A stretch of DNA of 64,000 nucleotides from RPQJ01 sp963698735 (GCA_963698735.1 CAVOSA010000023.1:57403-121402), one strand, 5' to 3'; positions 46,672 to 55,724 are shown, numbered from the stretch's first letter. Translations and numbers: made by a program. Notes: a model not told the origin generated them from the letters alone.

Positions 46672-47127
46672 TTACGCCGACTTCAGCTCGAGCTCGGAAT
46701 CCGGCAGGTGTTCGCGCAAAGCCTCTACCGTGCTGTGCACCAGGTCCTTGTGCACTTCGTAGACCACCCGGGCCTGTGTCGGCTTCGAGAGTTCTTCGCG
46801 CAGCATGCCGAGGAACTGCGGTCCGGCGACGACGATCAACTGCTCGTAGTCCTGGTGGCGCAGGGCCTCGTCCAGCGTGTTCGCGATCCGCCGCGCGAAG
46901 CTCACTGCTTCCCGCTGCCGGGGGTCATTCTCGCCTCCAAGCGCATGCCGGGCACCCCCGACGCTTTCGTAGGAGCGTCCGGGACGCTCGCTCGAGAAAT
47001 CGCGATTGTGCAGGTGGGCGGCGGCGTCCGCGATGCGCGCGACTTCAGTGGGCCGCGCCTTGAGCGATGGAGAATCGTAAAAGATCGCTTCGGCCTGGTC
47101 GGCAACGACGATGCGCATGCGACTCAT
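46672..47127 (-). CDS. Host-attachment-family protein
   Basis: 151 residues. It matches the 'protein required for attachment to host cells' family: MRIVVADQAEAIFYDS, FARRIANTLDEALRHQDYEQLIVVAGPQFLGMLREEL and VYEVHKDLVHSTVEALREHL. Such proteins resemble eRF1-like domains and are mostly cytosolic; a real role in attachment is poorly established. Preceded by the repeat-rich gltA intergenic region. Confidence 0.85.
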   Translation of the reverse strand: MSRMRIVVADQAEAIFYDSPSLKARPTEVARIADAAAHLHNRDFSSERPGRSYESVGGARHALGGENDPRQREAVSFARRIANTLDEALRHQDYEQLIVVAGPQFLGMLREELSKPTQARVVYEVHKDLVHSTVEALREHLPDSELELKSA

Positions 47128-47217
47128 GGCTATCTCCCTGTGAGGGATTCGGTTTCAGAGTGCTCCCGCGCTGCGGGGGCGGCAATGCGGAAATGTGCGC
47201 AGGGCGTCTCGGGTTCA

Positions 47218-47352
47218 AGCGAGCCATCCCGGGTTTCCTGCGGATCGCGGAAAGGCAGACACGCGATCCGCAGGAAACCCGGGATGGCTCGCTGGAGAGA
47301 AGGCGCCTGAGCGCGATTTCGGGCCGGCCCGAAATCGCCGCACGGCGCAGGC
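47218..47352 (+). repeat. Two-hairpin repeat element, copy A
   Basis: Hairpin 1 has perfect 32-base arms (47218-47249 with 47262-47293) and the core loop GGAAAGGCAGACAC, flanked by TCGC and GCGA. Eight bases later, GGCGCCTGAGCG (47302-47313) and CGCACGGCGCA (47339-47349) bracket hairpin 2, a perfect 26-base palindrome (47313-47338). Copy B repeats these invariant segments in inverse orientation, with different stem sequences that stay perfectly paired. Confidence 0.9.
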
Positions 47353-47504
47353 AACGGGCCACACCTGGACCGGATCCCCAACGCCTTCAACCGTACCGGT
47401 TAAATCCGACGCCATAGCGCCGCTTCGATCTCGAGTCGGGGGACGCTCATGGATATTGCAAGTCCTGCCAGTGATCTGAACGAGCGCAGGATTGGCCGTT
47501 GCAT

Positions 47505-47520
47505 GGAACCTGCAGGTTCC
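47505..47520. repeat. 16-base perfect palindrome between repeat copies
   Basis: GGAACCTGCAGGTTCC, fully self-complementary with no loop, located between the two repeat copies. Possibly a protein-binding site; no partner known. Confidence 0.7.
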
Positions 47521-47558
47521 CGGCGCGGCGGCAAGTACCGCCTCGATTCGACCAGCTG

Positions 47559-47686
47559 CTTGCGCCGTGCGAGTTTTCGGGCCCTGACGAAAACTCGCTC
47601 AGGCGCCGTATCGCAAGCGGTCGATCCGGTGCATGTCCCCGCTCGCGTGTCTGCCTTTCCGCGAGCGGGGACATGCACCGGATCGA
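47559..47686 (-). repeat. Two-hairpin repeat element, copy B (inverse orientation)
   Basis: Hairpin 1 has perfect 26-base arms (47621-47646 with 47661-47686) around the same core, here GTGTCTGCCTTTCC on the plus strand. Hairpin 2 has 11-base arms (47569-47579 with 47588-47598) and is bracketed by the same 12-mer and 11-mer as copy A, reverse-complemented at 47596-47607 and 47561-47571. It begins 43 bases after the gltA stop, in the gltA direction, so it would lie in the gltA 3' transcript. Confidence 0.9.
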
Positions 47687-47729
47687 TCGCCTGCCACGAC
47701 GATCGGCATTTTCCGGACGCCCGACAAAC

Positions 47730-49028
47730 TCACCCGCGCTTCTCGACCTCGACGTAATCCCGCTGCACCGGCCCCGTATAGAGCTGGCGCGGACGGCCGA
47801 TCTTCATCGCCGGGTCGCCGATCATCTCCTGCCAGTGCGCGACCCAACCGGCGGTGCGGGCGATGGCGAACATGACCGTGAACATCGAGCGCGGGATGCC
47901 GAGCGCGCTGTAAATGACGCCGGAGTAGAAGTCGACGTTCGGATAGAGCTTGCGGGCGATGAAGTATTCGTCCTTGAGCGCTATTTCCTCGAGGCGCAGC
48001 GCCAGCTCGAACAGCGGGTTGTCGTTCTGGCCGAGGCGCGACAGCACCTTGTGGCACATCTCGCGGATGATCTTCGCGCGCGGGTCGAAGTTCTTGTAGA
48101 CGCGGTGGCCGAAACCCATCAGCCGCGTGTTGCCGTCCTTGTCCTTCACGCGCGCCAGGAACTTCTCGATGTTGTCGACCGTACCGATGTCTTCGAGCAT
48201 CTCGAGCACGGCCTCGTTCGCGCCGCCGTGCGCGGGGCCCCAGAGGGCGGAAACGCCTGCGGAAATCGCGGCATACGGGTTCGTGCCCGTGCTACCCGCG
48301 AGGCGCACCGTGGACGTGCTGGCGTTCTGCTCATGGTCTGCGTGCAGGATCAGCAGCAGGTCGAGCGCCTGGGCGGCCACCGGGTCGGGAACGTAATCCT
48401 CCGCCGGCACGGCAAAGAACATGTGCATGATGTTCGCGCAGTAGTCGAGATCGTTGCGCGGGTAGACGAACGGCTGGCCGAGCAAGTGCTTGAAGGCCGC
48501 GGCCGAGACGGTCGGAATCTTGGCGAGGATGCGGTGCGCGAAGATTTCCCGGTGCCGCGGGTTATCGTTGTCCATGGAGTCGTGGTAGAACGCCGCCATC
48601 GACGACACGACTGCGGACACCATCGCCATGGGATGCGCGTCGTAGTGGAAGCCGTTGAAGAAACGCAGCAGCGCTTCGTTGATCATCGTGTGATGACGGA
48701 TCGAGCGGTCGAACTGCTCGAGCTGGCCGCTGACCGGCAGCTCGCCGTGGATCAGCAGGTACGCGGTTTCGAGGAAATTGGACTTGGTCGCGATCTGCTC
48801 GATGGGGTAGCCACGGTAGAGCAGGATTCCGTTGTCGCCGTCGATGTAGGTGATCTTGCTTTCGCAGGCCGCCGTGGCCATGAATCCCGGGTCGAACGTG
48901 AAGACGCCGTGGTCCTTGGGCAGGTTCGCGACGTTGAGACAGTCCGGGCCGACGGACCCGCTACGGGCTTCCAGGACCGACTTCTTACCGGTCTCGGTGT
49001 TGACCAGTTCGTATTTCTTGCTGCTCAT
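47730..49028 (-). CDS. gltA: Citrate synthase
   Basis: 432 residues from ATG 49028 (MSSKKYELVN); upstream codons are unsupported. Type II citrate synthase motifs: GDNGILLYRGYPIEQIA, LHADHEQNASTSTVR (catalytic His), GPAHGGANEAVLEML, and FGHRVYKNFDPRAKI (His, Arg), with the C-terminal SGVIYSALGIPRSMFTVMF. Condenses oxaloacetate and acetyl-CoA. Two-hairpin repeats lie immediately downstream. Confidence 0.97.
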   Translation of the reverse strand: MSSKKYELVNTETGKKSVLEARSGSVGPDCLNVANLPKDHGVFTFDPGFMATAACESKITYIDGDNGILLYRGYPIEQIATKSNFLETAYLLIHGELPVSGQLEQFDRSIRHHTMINEALLRFFNGFHYDAHPMAMVSAVVSSMAAFYHDSMDNDNPRHREIFAHRILAKIPTVSAAAFKHLLGQPFVYPRNDLDYCANIMHMFFAVPAEDYVPDPVAAQALDLLLILHADHEQNASTSTVRLAGSTGTNPYAAISAGVSALWGPAHGGANEAVLEMLEDIGTVDNIEKFLARVKDKDGNTRLMGFGHRVYKNFDPRAKIIREMCHKVLSRLGQNDNPLFELALRLEEIALKDEYFIARKLYPNVDFYSGVIYSALGIPRSMFTVMFAIARTAGWVAHWQEMIGDPAMKIGRPRQLYTGPVQRDYVEVEKRG

Positions 49029-49114
49029 CGTGCAAACCCCATGAGACTTGCGCCCCGGCAACCCGGGGTTGGCCAGTCAGGTTTGCACGGCAGCAAAGTT
49101 TGTTCAAGATCGGA

Positions 49115-50590
49115 CTAATCCACGATCTTGAGCTTCTGCCCCGGTGTCGGCTCCTTGTCCGGGTACAGGTCATTCAAGAGCCGCAGCCGCTCGGTCGGGT
49201 ACTTCTTGATCGGCGATTTCCGGGCCAGCTGCTCGATCGTCGTCTTCTCGCCGGCTGTCACGATCTGGATCCGGTCCGGTTCAGCGGCCGTGAACTCGTT
49301 GTCGCGCAGGCGCCGGAAGGTCTTGACGCTGGACAAGAACACGGGCTCGAAGCTCGACATGCCCGCGGCCTGGCGCGTGGCGCCTTTGAAGATGTAGGCC
49401 AGGTTGTTGTAGTAGACGACTGCCACCTCGGCCGGCCCTTGTGTGCCCCAAGGCAGGCCAGTGCTGCGCACTTCGGCACGGTAGCCGTCCAGGCCATTTA
49501 CCTTAAGCGGCTCGGCGACCGTCGTTGGGACACCCTGCAGCAGCCGGCCCAGGAACTCCTTGGGCGCCATGCCCGGAGGCGGCGCCTGGGCCGACACGTC
49601 GATCATTGCGTCCTTGGTCTCCGGGTACGCCATGACCCTGGTGCGCTGGTTGTCGACAATCCATCCGGTCGGGAACGCGAGCGTGATCCCCAGGTCGGCA
49701 TGGTAGAAGCGTGAGCCGCGAACCACACCCTGGGCCCGGCTGTCACCCACTGGCAAGCCGTTCACGTGGGACAGGTACAGGTCCCGGTTCGGCGGCCGGT
49801 CTTCCGTGTTCTGCACCTTGTTCGCCGCCTGGACCACTTCGCGCAGGCGCGTGTCGTTGTCCGGATGCGAGGCGAAAACGCCGTGGTACACATGCGGCTT
49901 GCGGTTTTCCTGCCGCGCCATCTGGATTTCCAGCATTTCCTGGTTCTTGAGCAGGCGCACGACGTCGATCATGGCCTCCGGCTCGTAGCCGATGCGGTTG
50001 AGGTATTCGGCGCCGAGCTCGTCTGCCTCGAGTTCCATGTCGCGACCGTAGCCGCTGACGAGCGCGCTGCCGGCCATGTTCGCGACGTTCGCGAGGTCGC
50101 CGCTGCCGGTCAGGATGCCGACGACCATGGCACCCACGCCGGCCGCGGTCGCACCCGTCTGCTGGCGCACCGAGTGCCGCGCCGTCACGTGGCCGATCTC
50201 GTGGCCCAGCACGGCGGCCAGCTCGGCCTCCGAATTGAGATAGGCCATGATGCCGCGCGTGATGTAGACATAGCCGCCGGGCAGCGCGAACGCGTTGACG
50301 TCTTCACTGTCGAGCACCGTGAACGTGTACTGCAGGTTCGGGCGATGGCTCTTGACGGCGATGCGCTGGCCGACCTCGTTGACGTACTGCTGCAGCTCCT
50401 CGTCGTCGAAGCGGCCGTACTGCTGCAGGATCTGCGGATGCATCTTGCGTCCGAGCTCGATTTCCTGCGCCTCGCTCATCATGACGATGTCGGTCCCGCC
50501 GGTGACGGGATTGGTGGCGCAACCGCCGAGTGCCGTGGCGAACCCGGCGGCAAGGGCGAGTGCGGCAAGCTTCAGGCGCAGGCTCGGCAT
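49115..50590 (-). CDS. M48-family metalloprotease lipoprotein, BepA/LoiP-like
   Basis: 491 residues. Lipobox ALGGC near residue 24. The zinc motif HEIGHVTARHS (HExxH) and ELEADELGAEYL (third Glu ligand) define M48; PHVYHGVFASHPDNDTRL follows. The C-terminal 200 residues include an adhesin-like region and a LysM-like tail (IQIVTAGEKTTIEQLARKS and PTPGQKLKIVD). Acts in the periplasm on outer-membrane protein quality control. Lies between gltA and rpmE. Confidence 0.92.
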   Translation of the reverse strand: MPSLRLKLAALALAAGFATALGGCATNPVTGGTDIVMMSEAQEIELGRKMHPQILQQYGRFDDEELQQYVNEVGQRIAVKSHRPNLQYTFTVLDSEDVNAFALPGGYVYITRGIMAYLNSEAELAAVLGHEIGHVTARHSVRQQTGATAAGVGAMVVGILTGSGDLANVANMAGSALVSGYGRDMELEADELGAEYLNRIGYEPEAMIDVVRLLKNQEMLEIQMARQENRKPHVYHGVFASHPDNDTRLREVVQAANKVQNTEDRPPNRDLYLSHVNGLPVGDSRAQGVVRGSRFYHADLGITLAFPTGWIVDNQRTRVMAYPETKDAMIDVSAQAPPPGMAPKEFLGRLLQGVPTTVAEPLKVNGLDGYRAEVRSTGLPWGTQGPAEVAVVYYNNLAYIFKGATRQAAGMSSFEPVFLSSVKTFRRLRDNEFTAAEPDRIQIVTAGEKTTIEQLARKSPIKKYPTERLRLLNDLYPDKEPTPGQKLKIVD

Positions 50591-50678
50591 GGTCCGCTCC
50601 GGAACACAGGACTCTTCAGTCTAGAGTGCGTCAAATGCAGTAGAAAGTTCCGGGAGAATCCCGGGGCCCAAAATGAAC

Positions 50679-50698
50679 GGGGCGCCCTGAGGCGCCCC
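50679..50698 (-). terminator. Probable terminator after rpmE
   Basis: Stem GGGGCGCC / GGCGCCCC with a four-base loop, 36 bases after the rpmE stop. On the minus strand it is followed by GTTCATTTT, a weak U-rich tail. Confidence 0.65.
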
Positions 50699-50734
50699 GC
50701 AATCGCAGCACCGGCACAAGGCCGACGGGGCGGA

Positions 50735-50950
50735 TCAGGCCTTGGCGGCACCCGTCGCGTACTTCTTGCGGAAGCGGTCGACGCGGCCACCAGTGTCCAC
50801 CATCTTCTGCTTGCCCGTGTAGAACGGGTGGCAGTTCGAGCAGACTTCGATCTGCAGGTCCTGGCCCAGCGTGGAACGGGTCTCGAACGTGTTGCCGCAG
50901 CTGCAGGTGACGGTGATCGCCGTGTACTTCGGATGGATGGCGTCTTTCAT
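50735..50950 (-). CDS. rpmE: 50S ribosomal protein L31, zinc-type
   Basis: 71 residues with CSCG and CSNC cysteine motifs, i.e. the zinc-containing L31 rather than the zinc-free paralogue. MKDAIHPKYTAITVTC start and HPFYTGKQKMVDTGGRVDRFRKKY core are canonical. Likely monocistronic. Confidence 0.97.
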   Translation of the reverse strand: MKDAIHPKYTAITVTCSCGNTFETRSTLGQDLQIEVCSNCHPFYTGKQKMVDTGGRVDRFRKKYATGAAKA

Positions 50951-51008
50951 GGCCGCAGCTTCCAGGCAAGGTCAAAAGAGGGGGCGCGAATTATAGGGAG
51001 GGGGCGAG

Positions 51009-51304
51009 GTATCCACAAGCCATGCCGCGGATGCAGGCATTCCCGCCGCGGATCAGCTACCTCGAACGCCATTGCCCCGATTTGACAGAAGGTTATCCAC
51101 AAAAGCTGTGGATAACTTTGTGGATGAGTGGGCGGACAGCCACTCCCCTGCGGGACAGAACACGGTAGTTTCTGCATTGATCAAAAAATGAACAGGCTGC
51201 TTTCATTTTTAAAATCAATCGATTACGAGTCTCGCCTAACGTTTCACTTTCGCTACAGCCCGTAACCCGAAGAAAGTCGGTCCTCCCGCGAGCGTTGTGC
51301 ATAA
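51009..51304. other. DnaA-box cluster with AT-rich stretch, candidate origin or DnaA-regulated site
   Basis: Exact TTATCCACA at 51093-51101 and its complement TGTGGATAA at 51107-51115, a one-mismatch box at 51119-51127 (TGTGGATGA), another at 51009-51017 (GTATCCACA) and TGTGCATAA at 51296-51304, which fits TTWTNCACA. An AT-rich stretch at about 51,175-51,230 could be unwound. The full non-coding gap is 50,951-51,407. No dnaA, dnaN, gidA or parAB gene is adjacent. Confidence 0.55.
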
Positions 51305-51407
51305 CTGCACTTTGGCTACTCCAAACGCCCCCCGCTTGCAAGCCCGTTCAGCACTCACCGGGGCGCCGCGTTGACCAACGGCCACCCCGGATGCACCCGT
51401 ATGTCTG

Positions 51408-52571
51408 TCAATCGGGCAGAAACAGCGCCTGTAAGTCATTGAGGAATCGACGCCCCAGGGCGGTCGGTCGCCAAAGGTCGCCGTGCCTGGCAAGCAGTCC
51501 ACGCCCCGCCGCCTGGTCCAGTGCCGTCGCCAGGACCGAACGTGGCAGCCCGGTTCGTTCCTCGAAGAGTTGCCCGGTGAACCCGTCGACCAACCGCAAC
51601 GCATTCAGGCCGAATTCAAACGGAAGGTCGGCGGCAGCCACCCGCCGGACCTCTGCCAGCCGTTCATGGGGTGCGTGCGCCGCGAGGTAAGCGGCCGGAT
51701 GCCTTGCACAAACCGTGCGTTCGATCTCTCCGGTCGCCGCCAGCGTGACCTTGCCGTGCGCGCCGGCGCCGATTCCGAGGTAGTCACCGTACTCCCAGTA
51801 GTTGAGATTGTGCCGGCAACGTCGCCCGGGCCGGGCATACGCCGATACCTCGTATTGCTCGTAACCTGCCGCAGCCAGCCGGGACTGGCAGCCCAGCTGC
51901 ATGTCCCACGCGGCGTCCTCGTCTGGCAGCTGCGGTGGCGGACGCTTCGCGAAGGGCGTGTCGGGTTCCAGCGTGAGCTGGTAATGCGAAACGTGCGTCG
52001 GCCCTAGTTCGAGGGCCCGCTCGATGTCGCACAGTGCGCCCGCGAGGTCCTGTCCCGGCAGCGCGTACATCAGGTCGAGGTTGAAGTTCGTGATGCCGGC
52101 GCACTGCAGTTCCACGACGGCGCGCTCCACGTCTCCAGCCGTGTGGATGCGTCCGAGCACTGCGAGGCGTGCGTCGTCGAAGCTCTGCGCGCCCAGCGAC
52201 ACGCGATTCACGCCCGCCGCCGCATACTCACTGAAACGACCGTGTTCGATGGTGCCGGGATTTGCTTCAAGCGTCACTTCCGCGTCCGTTGTGAACGGCA
52301 GGAGGCTGCGCGCGCCGGCCAGCACGCGCTCGATCGACGCCGGCGCGAACAGGCTCGGCGTACCCCCGCCGAAAAACACGGCAACGATTTCGCGCCCTGC
52401 CGTGCGCTGCGCGGCGTGCTCGAGGTCCTCGAGCAGGGCACGAACATAAGCCTGTTCGGCGAAACCGCCCGCCGGCACGGCGTGCGAATTGAAGTCGCAG
52501 TAGGGGCACTTGCGCACGCACCAGGGCAGGTGCACGTACAGCGCGAGAGGGATCGCCCGGGCGTCGATCAT
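51408..52571 (-). CDS. hemW: HemW-type radical SAM haem chaperone
   Basis: 387 residues. LALYVHLPWCVRKCPYCDFNSH holds the CxxxCxxC iron-sulfur motif. VFFGGGTPSLFAP, GVNRVSLGAQSFDD and NFDLMYALPGQ-type sequence (NLDLMYALPGQ) are HemW hallmarks. The C-terminal HemN-C region is present (EERTGLPRSVLATALDQAAGRGLL). HemW delivers haem and lacks HemN oxidase activity. The start overlaps the rdgB stop by four bases. Confidence 0.94.
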   Translation of the reverse strand: MIDARAIPLALYVHLPWCVRKCPYCDFNSHAVPAGGFAEQAYVRALLEDLEHAAQRTAGREIVAVFFGGGTPSLFAPASIERVLAGARSLLPFTTDAEVTLEANPGTIEHGRFSEYAAAGVNRVSLGAQSFDDARLAVLGRIHTAGDVERAVVELQCAGITNFNLDLMYALPGQDLAGALCDIERALELGPTHVSHYQLTLEPDTPFAKRPPPQLPDEDAAWDMQLGCQSRLAAAGYEQYEVSAYARPGRRCRHNLNYWEYGDYLGIGAGAHGKVTLAATGEIERTVCARHPAAYLAAHAPHERLAEVRRVAAADLPFEFGLNALRLVDGFTGQLFEERTGLPRSVLATALDQAAGRGLLARHGDLWRPTALGRRFLNDLQALFLPD

Positions 52572-53176
52572 GGCGCGCCGGACGCGAGCGCGGCGACCAG
52601 GCCGCGCAGCGCCTGGCCGCGATGGCTGCGCTGGTTCTTGTCGCCCGGAGCGAGTTCCGCCGCGGTGCGCGCGCCGTCGTCGACGAGGAACAACGGGTCA
52701 TAGCCAAAGCCGCCGCTGCCGCGCGGAATGCGGCCGATGCGCCCTTCCCACGCAGCCTGGGCAATGACGGGTGCCGGATCCTCCGGCCAGCGCAGGTAGA
52801 CCATCGCGCAGCGATAGCGGGCGCACCTGCCGGCATCCGGCACCGACTCCAGTTCGCGGAGCAACCTGGCGTTGTTCGCAGCGTCGTCGGCAGCCGCGCC
52901 TGCGTAGCGCGCCGAGTAGATTCCAGGAGCGCCATGCAGCGCATCCACCTCGAGCCCCGAATCGTCAGCAATCGCCGGGAGTCCCGCGACGCGCGCAGCG
53001 AAGCGTGCCTTGAGCAGCGCGTTCTCGACGAACGTCAGCCCGGTCTCCTCGGCTGCTCCCGCCGTGAACTCGGCGAGCGAACGCACGTCGACCTGCCACG
53101 GCGCGAGGATCTCGCGCATCTCGCGCAACTTGCCTGCATTGCCGGTCGCAAGGACGAGCCGCGCGGGAATGCCCAC
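52568..53176 (-). CDS. rdgB: XTP/dITP diphosphatase
   Basis: 202 residues from GTG 53176 (VGIPARLVLATGNAGK); the longer frame is a shadow of rph. Motifs: LATGNAGKLREM, FVENALLKARFAA, ADDSGLEVDALHGAPGIYSARYAG and SGGFGYDPLF. It removes non-canonical purine nucleotides. It lies seven bases after rph. Confidence 0.96.
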   Translation of the reverse strand: MGIPARLVLATGNAGKLREMREILAPWQVDVRSLAEFTAGAAEETGLTFVENALLKARFAARVAGLPAIADDSGLEVDALHGAPGIYSARYAGAAADDAANNARLLRELESVPDAGRCARYRCAMVYLRWPEDPAPVIAQAAWEGRIGRIPRGSGGFGYDPLFLVDDGARTAAELAPGDKNQRSHRGQALRGLVAALASGAP

Positions 53177-53183
53177 AGCAGGC

Positions 53184-53942
53184 TCAGCGCGCCTTGCTTC
53201 GCGGCGCTCCCTCTGCGACCGCGAGCGGAGCCTGCAGCGCCTCGAGCTGCACGGCGAAGAGCTGCTGGCAGGAATTCGCCGCGAGATCGAGCAGCTGGTC
53301 GAGTTCGTGACGACGGAAAGCGTGGCCCTCGGCGGTGCCCTGCACCTCGACGAAAGCGCCACCGTTGTTCATCACGACGTTCATGTCGGTCTCGGCCGAA
53401 GAGTCTTCGGCGTAATCGAGGTCCACGACCGGCACACCGCGCACGATGCCGACCGAGACTGCCGCGATCTGGCCGTGCAGCGGGCTTGCGGCGAGCGAGC
53501 GGCGGCGCACGAGCGTCGTCATCGCATCGGCCAGCGCGACGTAGGCGCCGGTGATCGATGCGGTGCGCGTGCCGCCGTCGGCCTGCAGCACGTCGCAGTC
53601 GAGCGTCACGGTGCGCTCGCCGAGTCCGCGCATGTCGACGACCGCGCGCAGCGATCGCCCGATCAGGCGCTGGATCTCGAGCGTGCGGCCGCCCTGCTTG
53701 CCGCGCGCGGCTTCGCGCGCGCTGCGCGTGTGAGTCGCGCGCGGCAGCATGCCGTATTCAGCGGTGATCCAGCCCTCGCCCTTGCCGCGCAGGAACGACG
53801 GCACGCCATCCTCGACCGTGGCGGTGACGAGCACGCGCGTGTCGCCGAATTCGACCAGCACCGAGCCCTCGGCATGCCGGGTGAACCCGCGCGTGATGCG
53901 GACGGGACGCAGTTGATCTGGCTCACGGCCGCTCGGTCTCAA
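53184..53942 (-). CDS. rph: Ribonuclease PH
   Basis: 252 residues from TTG 53942, preceded by GGAG; this gives the canonical start LRPSGREPDQLRPV with translation as Met. Motifs: GSVLVEFGDTRVLVTATVEDG, EYGMLPRATHTRSAREA, RSLRAVVDMRGLGERTVTLDCDVLQADGGTRTASITG and ETDMNVVMNNGGAFVEVQGTAEG. Phosphorolytic 3' exoribonuclease for tRNA maturation. Upstream of rdgB and hemW on the same strand. Confidence 0.96.
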   Translation of the reverse strand: MRPSGREPDQLRPVRITRGFTRHAEGSVLVEFGDTRVLVTATVEDGVPSFLRGKGEGWITAEYGMLPRATHTRSAREAARGKQGGRTLEIQRLIGRSLRAVVDMRGLGERTVTLDCDVLQADGGTRTASITGAYVALADAMTTLVRRRSLAASPLHGQIAAVSVGIVRGVPVVDLDYAEDSSAETDMNVVMNNGGAFVEVQGTAEGHAFRRHELDQLLDLAANSCQQLFAVQLEALQAPLAVAEGAPRSKAR

Positions 53943-53990
53943 GGTCTGTTCTCCGGTAAGCAAGGCGCAGGCCGCGGACGCGGCGTCACA

Positions 53991-54764
53991 TCAGGGGCCG
54001 AGCCAGCGGATGGCGGCGGCCGACGTATTGTCGGCGTAGGGCGCCGAATTGGATACGGCCTGCTCACCGAGCGCGACGAGGGCAGCGCGCAGGTCGCTCT
54101 TCGAGTCCTTGCTGAGCGAGGCCAGCGGTTCGTCGCCGAGACCCGACCACAAGCCGTCAGAGCAGAGCACGAGGACGTCGCCCGGCTGCAGCGCGCGGCG
54201 CCCGCTCAGCGTCATCTCGGGCAGCACCGGATCGCCGCCGATGCAGCATTCGACGTAGTTGCGCATGGGATGGCCCTGCGCCTGACGCTCGGTGATGCGG
54301 CCGGCGCGCAGCAGGAGTTCGACATGGCTGTGGTCGCGCGTGCGTTCGAAGACCTTGCCGTGACGCAGCTGGTAGACGCGGCTGTCGCCGACGTGCGCCC
54401 AGTAGGCGCTCGAACCCTGCACCAGGCAGACCGCGCAGGTGGCGCGCGGACGGATCTCAGGCGGCAAACCCTGGCCCAGGGCGACGACGGCTTCATGTGC
54501 GCGGCCAATCGTCAGGTGCAGGAAGCCCTCGGGATCGAACAGCGGGCGACTTACTTCCCAGAACTCGCTCAGCATCGCGCGGATGGCGACCTCGGCGGCA
54601 CGCGCGCCGTCGGCGTGACCGCCCATGCCGTCGACGACGGCGAGCAGTACGGTGCCGTCCGCATCCGCGATGGCGACACGATCCTGGTTTTCTTCCCGAT
54701 GCCCGATCAGGCTCAGGTCCGCGTGCTCGATCTGCAAGGGTCGCTCCGGCACGCCCGTTGTCAT
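53991..54764 (-). CDS. PP2C-family serine/threonine phosphatase
   Basis: 257 residues from ATG 54764. Metal-ligand motifs: ENQDRVAIAD, VVDGMGGHADG, VLVLCSDGLWSGLGD and DNTSAAAI. Single domain, soluble. It probably reverses phosphorylation by a Ser/Thr kinase not in the window. Located between rph (48-base gap) and the divergent yicC gene. Confidence 0.92.
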   Translation of the reverse strand: MTTGVPERPLQIEHADLSLIGHREENQDRVAIADADGTVLLAVVDGMGGHADGARAAEVAIRAMLSEFWEVSRPLFDPEGFLHLTIGRAHEAVVALGQGLPPEIRPRATCAVCLVQGSSAYWAHVGDSRVYQLRHGKVFERTRDHSHVELLLRAGRITERQAQGHPMRNYVECCIGGDPVLPEMTLSGRRALQPGDVLVLCSDGLWSGLGDEPLASLSKDSKSDLRAALVALGEQAVSNSAPYADNTSAAAIRWLGP

Positions 54765-54854
54765 GTAGAATTGCCGGCGATTTATAGCACTTTGCGCCGC
54801 GCACTTACAGCGCCGCAGCGTGTCGGATTTCTTTGCAGTCACGGTCGAGGCCCC

Positions 54855-55724
54855 ATGATCCGCAGCATGACCGGCTTCGCGCGGCGCGAACGCCAAGGCC
54901 CCTGGGGCACGCTTGCGTGCGAAATCCGTTCGGTCAACCACCGTTATCTGGAGTTGTCATTGCGCCTGCCTGACGACCTGCGCGGTCTCGAGGGCGACGC
55001 ACGGCAAGCCGTGTCGGTGGCACTCCGTCGCGGCAAGGTCGACGTGGGCCTGTACCTCCGCGGCCAGCCGGCGCAGTCCGGCACGCTCGAGATCAACCGT
55101 GCGCTGGTCGAGCAGGTGGCGCGTACGGCGAACGAAGTGGCCAGCCTCGCCGGGGTCCCGCTCGCTGCGCTGAACCCGCTCGACCTGCTGCGCTGGCCGG
55201 GCGTCATTCGCGAGCCGGAGAAGGACCTGCAGCCCGTCCAGGCGGCAGCCCTCGACCTCCTGCGCGAGACGGTCGACGAGCTCAATGCCTCGCGCGCCCG
55301 TGAAGGCGCTCGCATCCGCGACATGCTGCGCTCGCGCTGCGAGGCCCTGCAGCAGAGCGTCGCCAGCATGCGCGCGCGCCTGCCGGAGACCGCGGCCCGC
55401 ATCCGCGAACGCGTCAGCGAGCGCGTGGCGCAGCTTGGCGGTACCGTGGATCCCGCACGGCTGGAGCAGGAACTCGTGCTGCTCGCCTACAAGATGGATT
55501 TCGCCGAGGAACTCGATCGGCTCGGCAGCCACGTCACGGAGACGCTGCAGATCCTCGATGCCAAGGAACCCGCGGGACGCCGCCTCGATTTCCTGATGCA
55601 GGAATTCAACCGCGAGGCCAACACGCTGTCGTCGAAGTCGCAGGACGCGGACACCACGCGCACCGCCGTCGACATGAAAGTGCTGATCGAGCAGATGCGC
55701 GAGCAGGTGCAGAACGTCGAGTAA
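54855..55724 (+). CDS. yicC: YicC-family endoribonuclease
   Basis: 289 residues from ATG 54855, preceded by GAGG. IRSMTGFARRERQGPWGTLACEIRSVNHRYLEL at the N-terminus and DFAEELDRLGSHVTETLQI, GRRLDFLMQEFNREANTLSSKSQD at the C-terminus are the family blocks. YicC proteins cleave RNA and affect small-RNA stability in E. coli. Divergent from the PP2C gene. Confidence 0.93.
   Translation: MIRSMTGFARRERQGPWGTLACEIRSVNHRYLELSLRLPDDLRGLEGDARQAVSVALRRGKVDVGLYLRGQPAQSGTLEINRALVEQVARTANEVASLAGVPLAALNPLDLLRWPGVIREPEKDLQPVQAAALDLLRETVDELNASRAREGARIRDMLRSRCEALQQSVASMRARLPETAARIRERVSERVAQLGGTVDPARLEQELVLLAYKMDFAEELDRLGSHVTETLQILDAKEPAGRRLDFLMQEFNREANTLSSKSQDADTTRTAVDMKVLIEQMREQVQNVE

Noticed and set aside
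46672..47127. Prophage or true adhesion locus suggested by the host-attachment family name
   Set aside because: No phage genes are nearby and the family's attachment role is poorly established.
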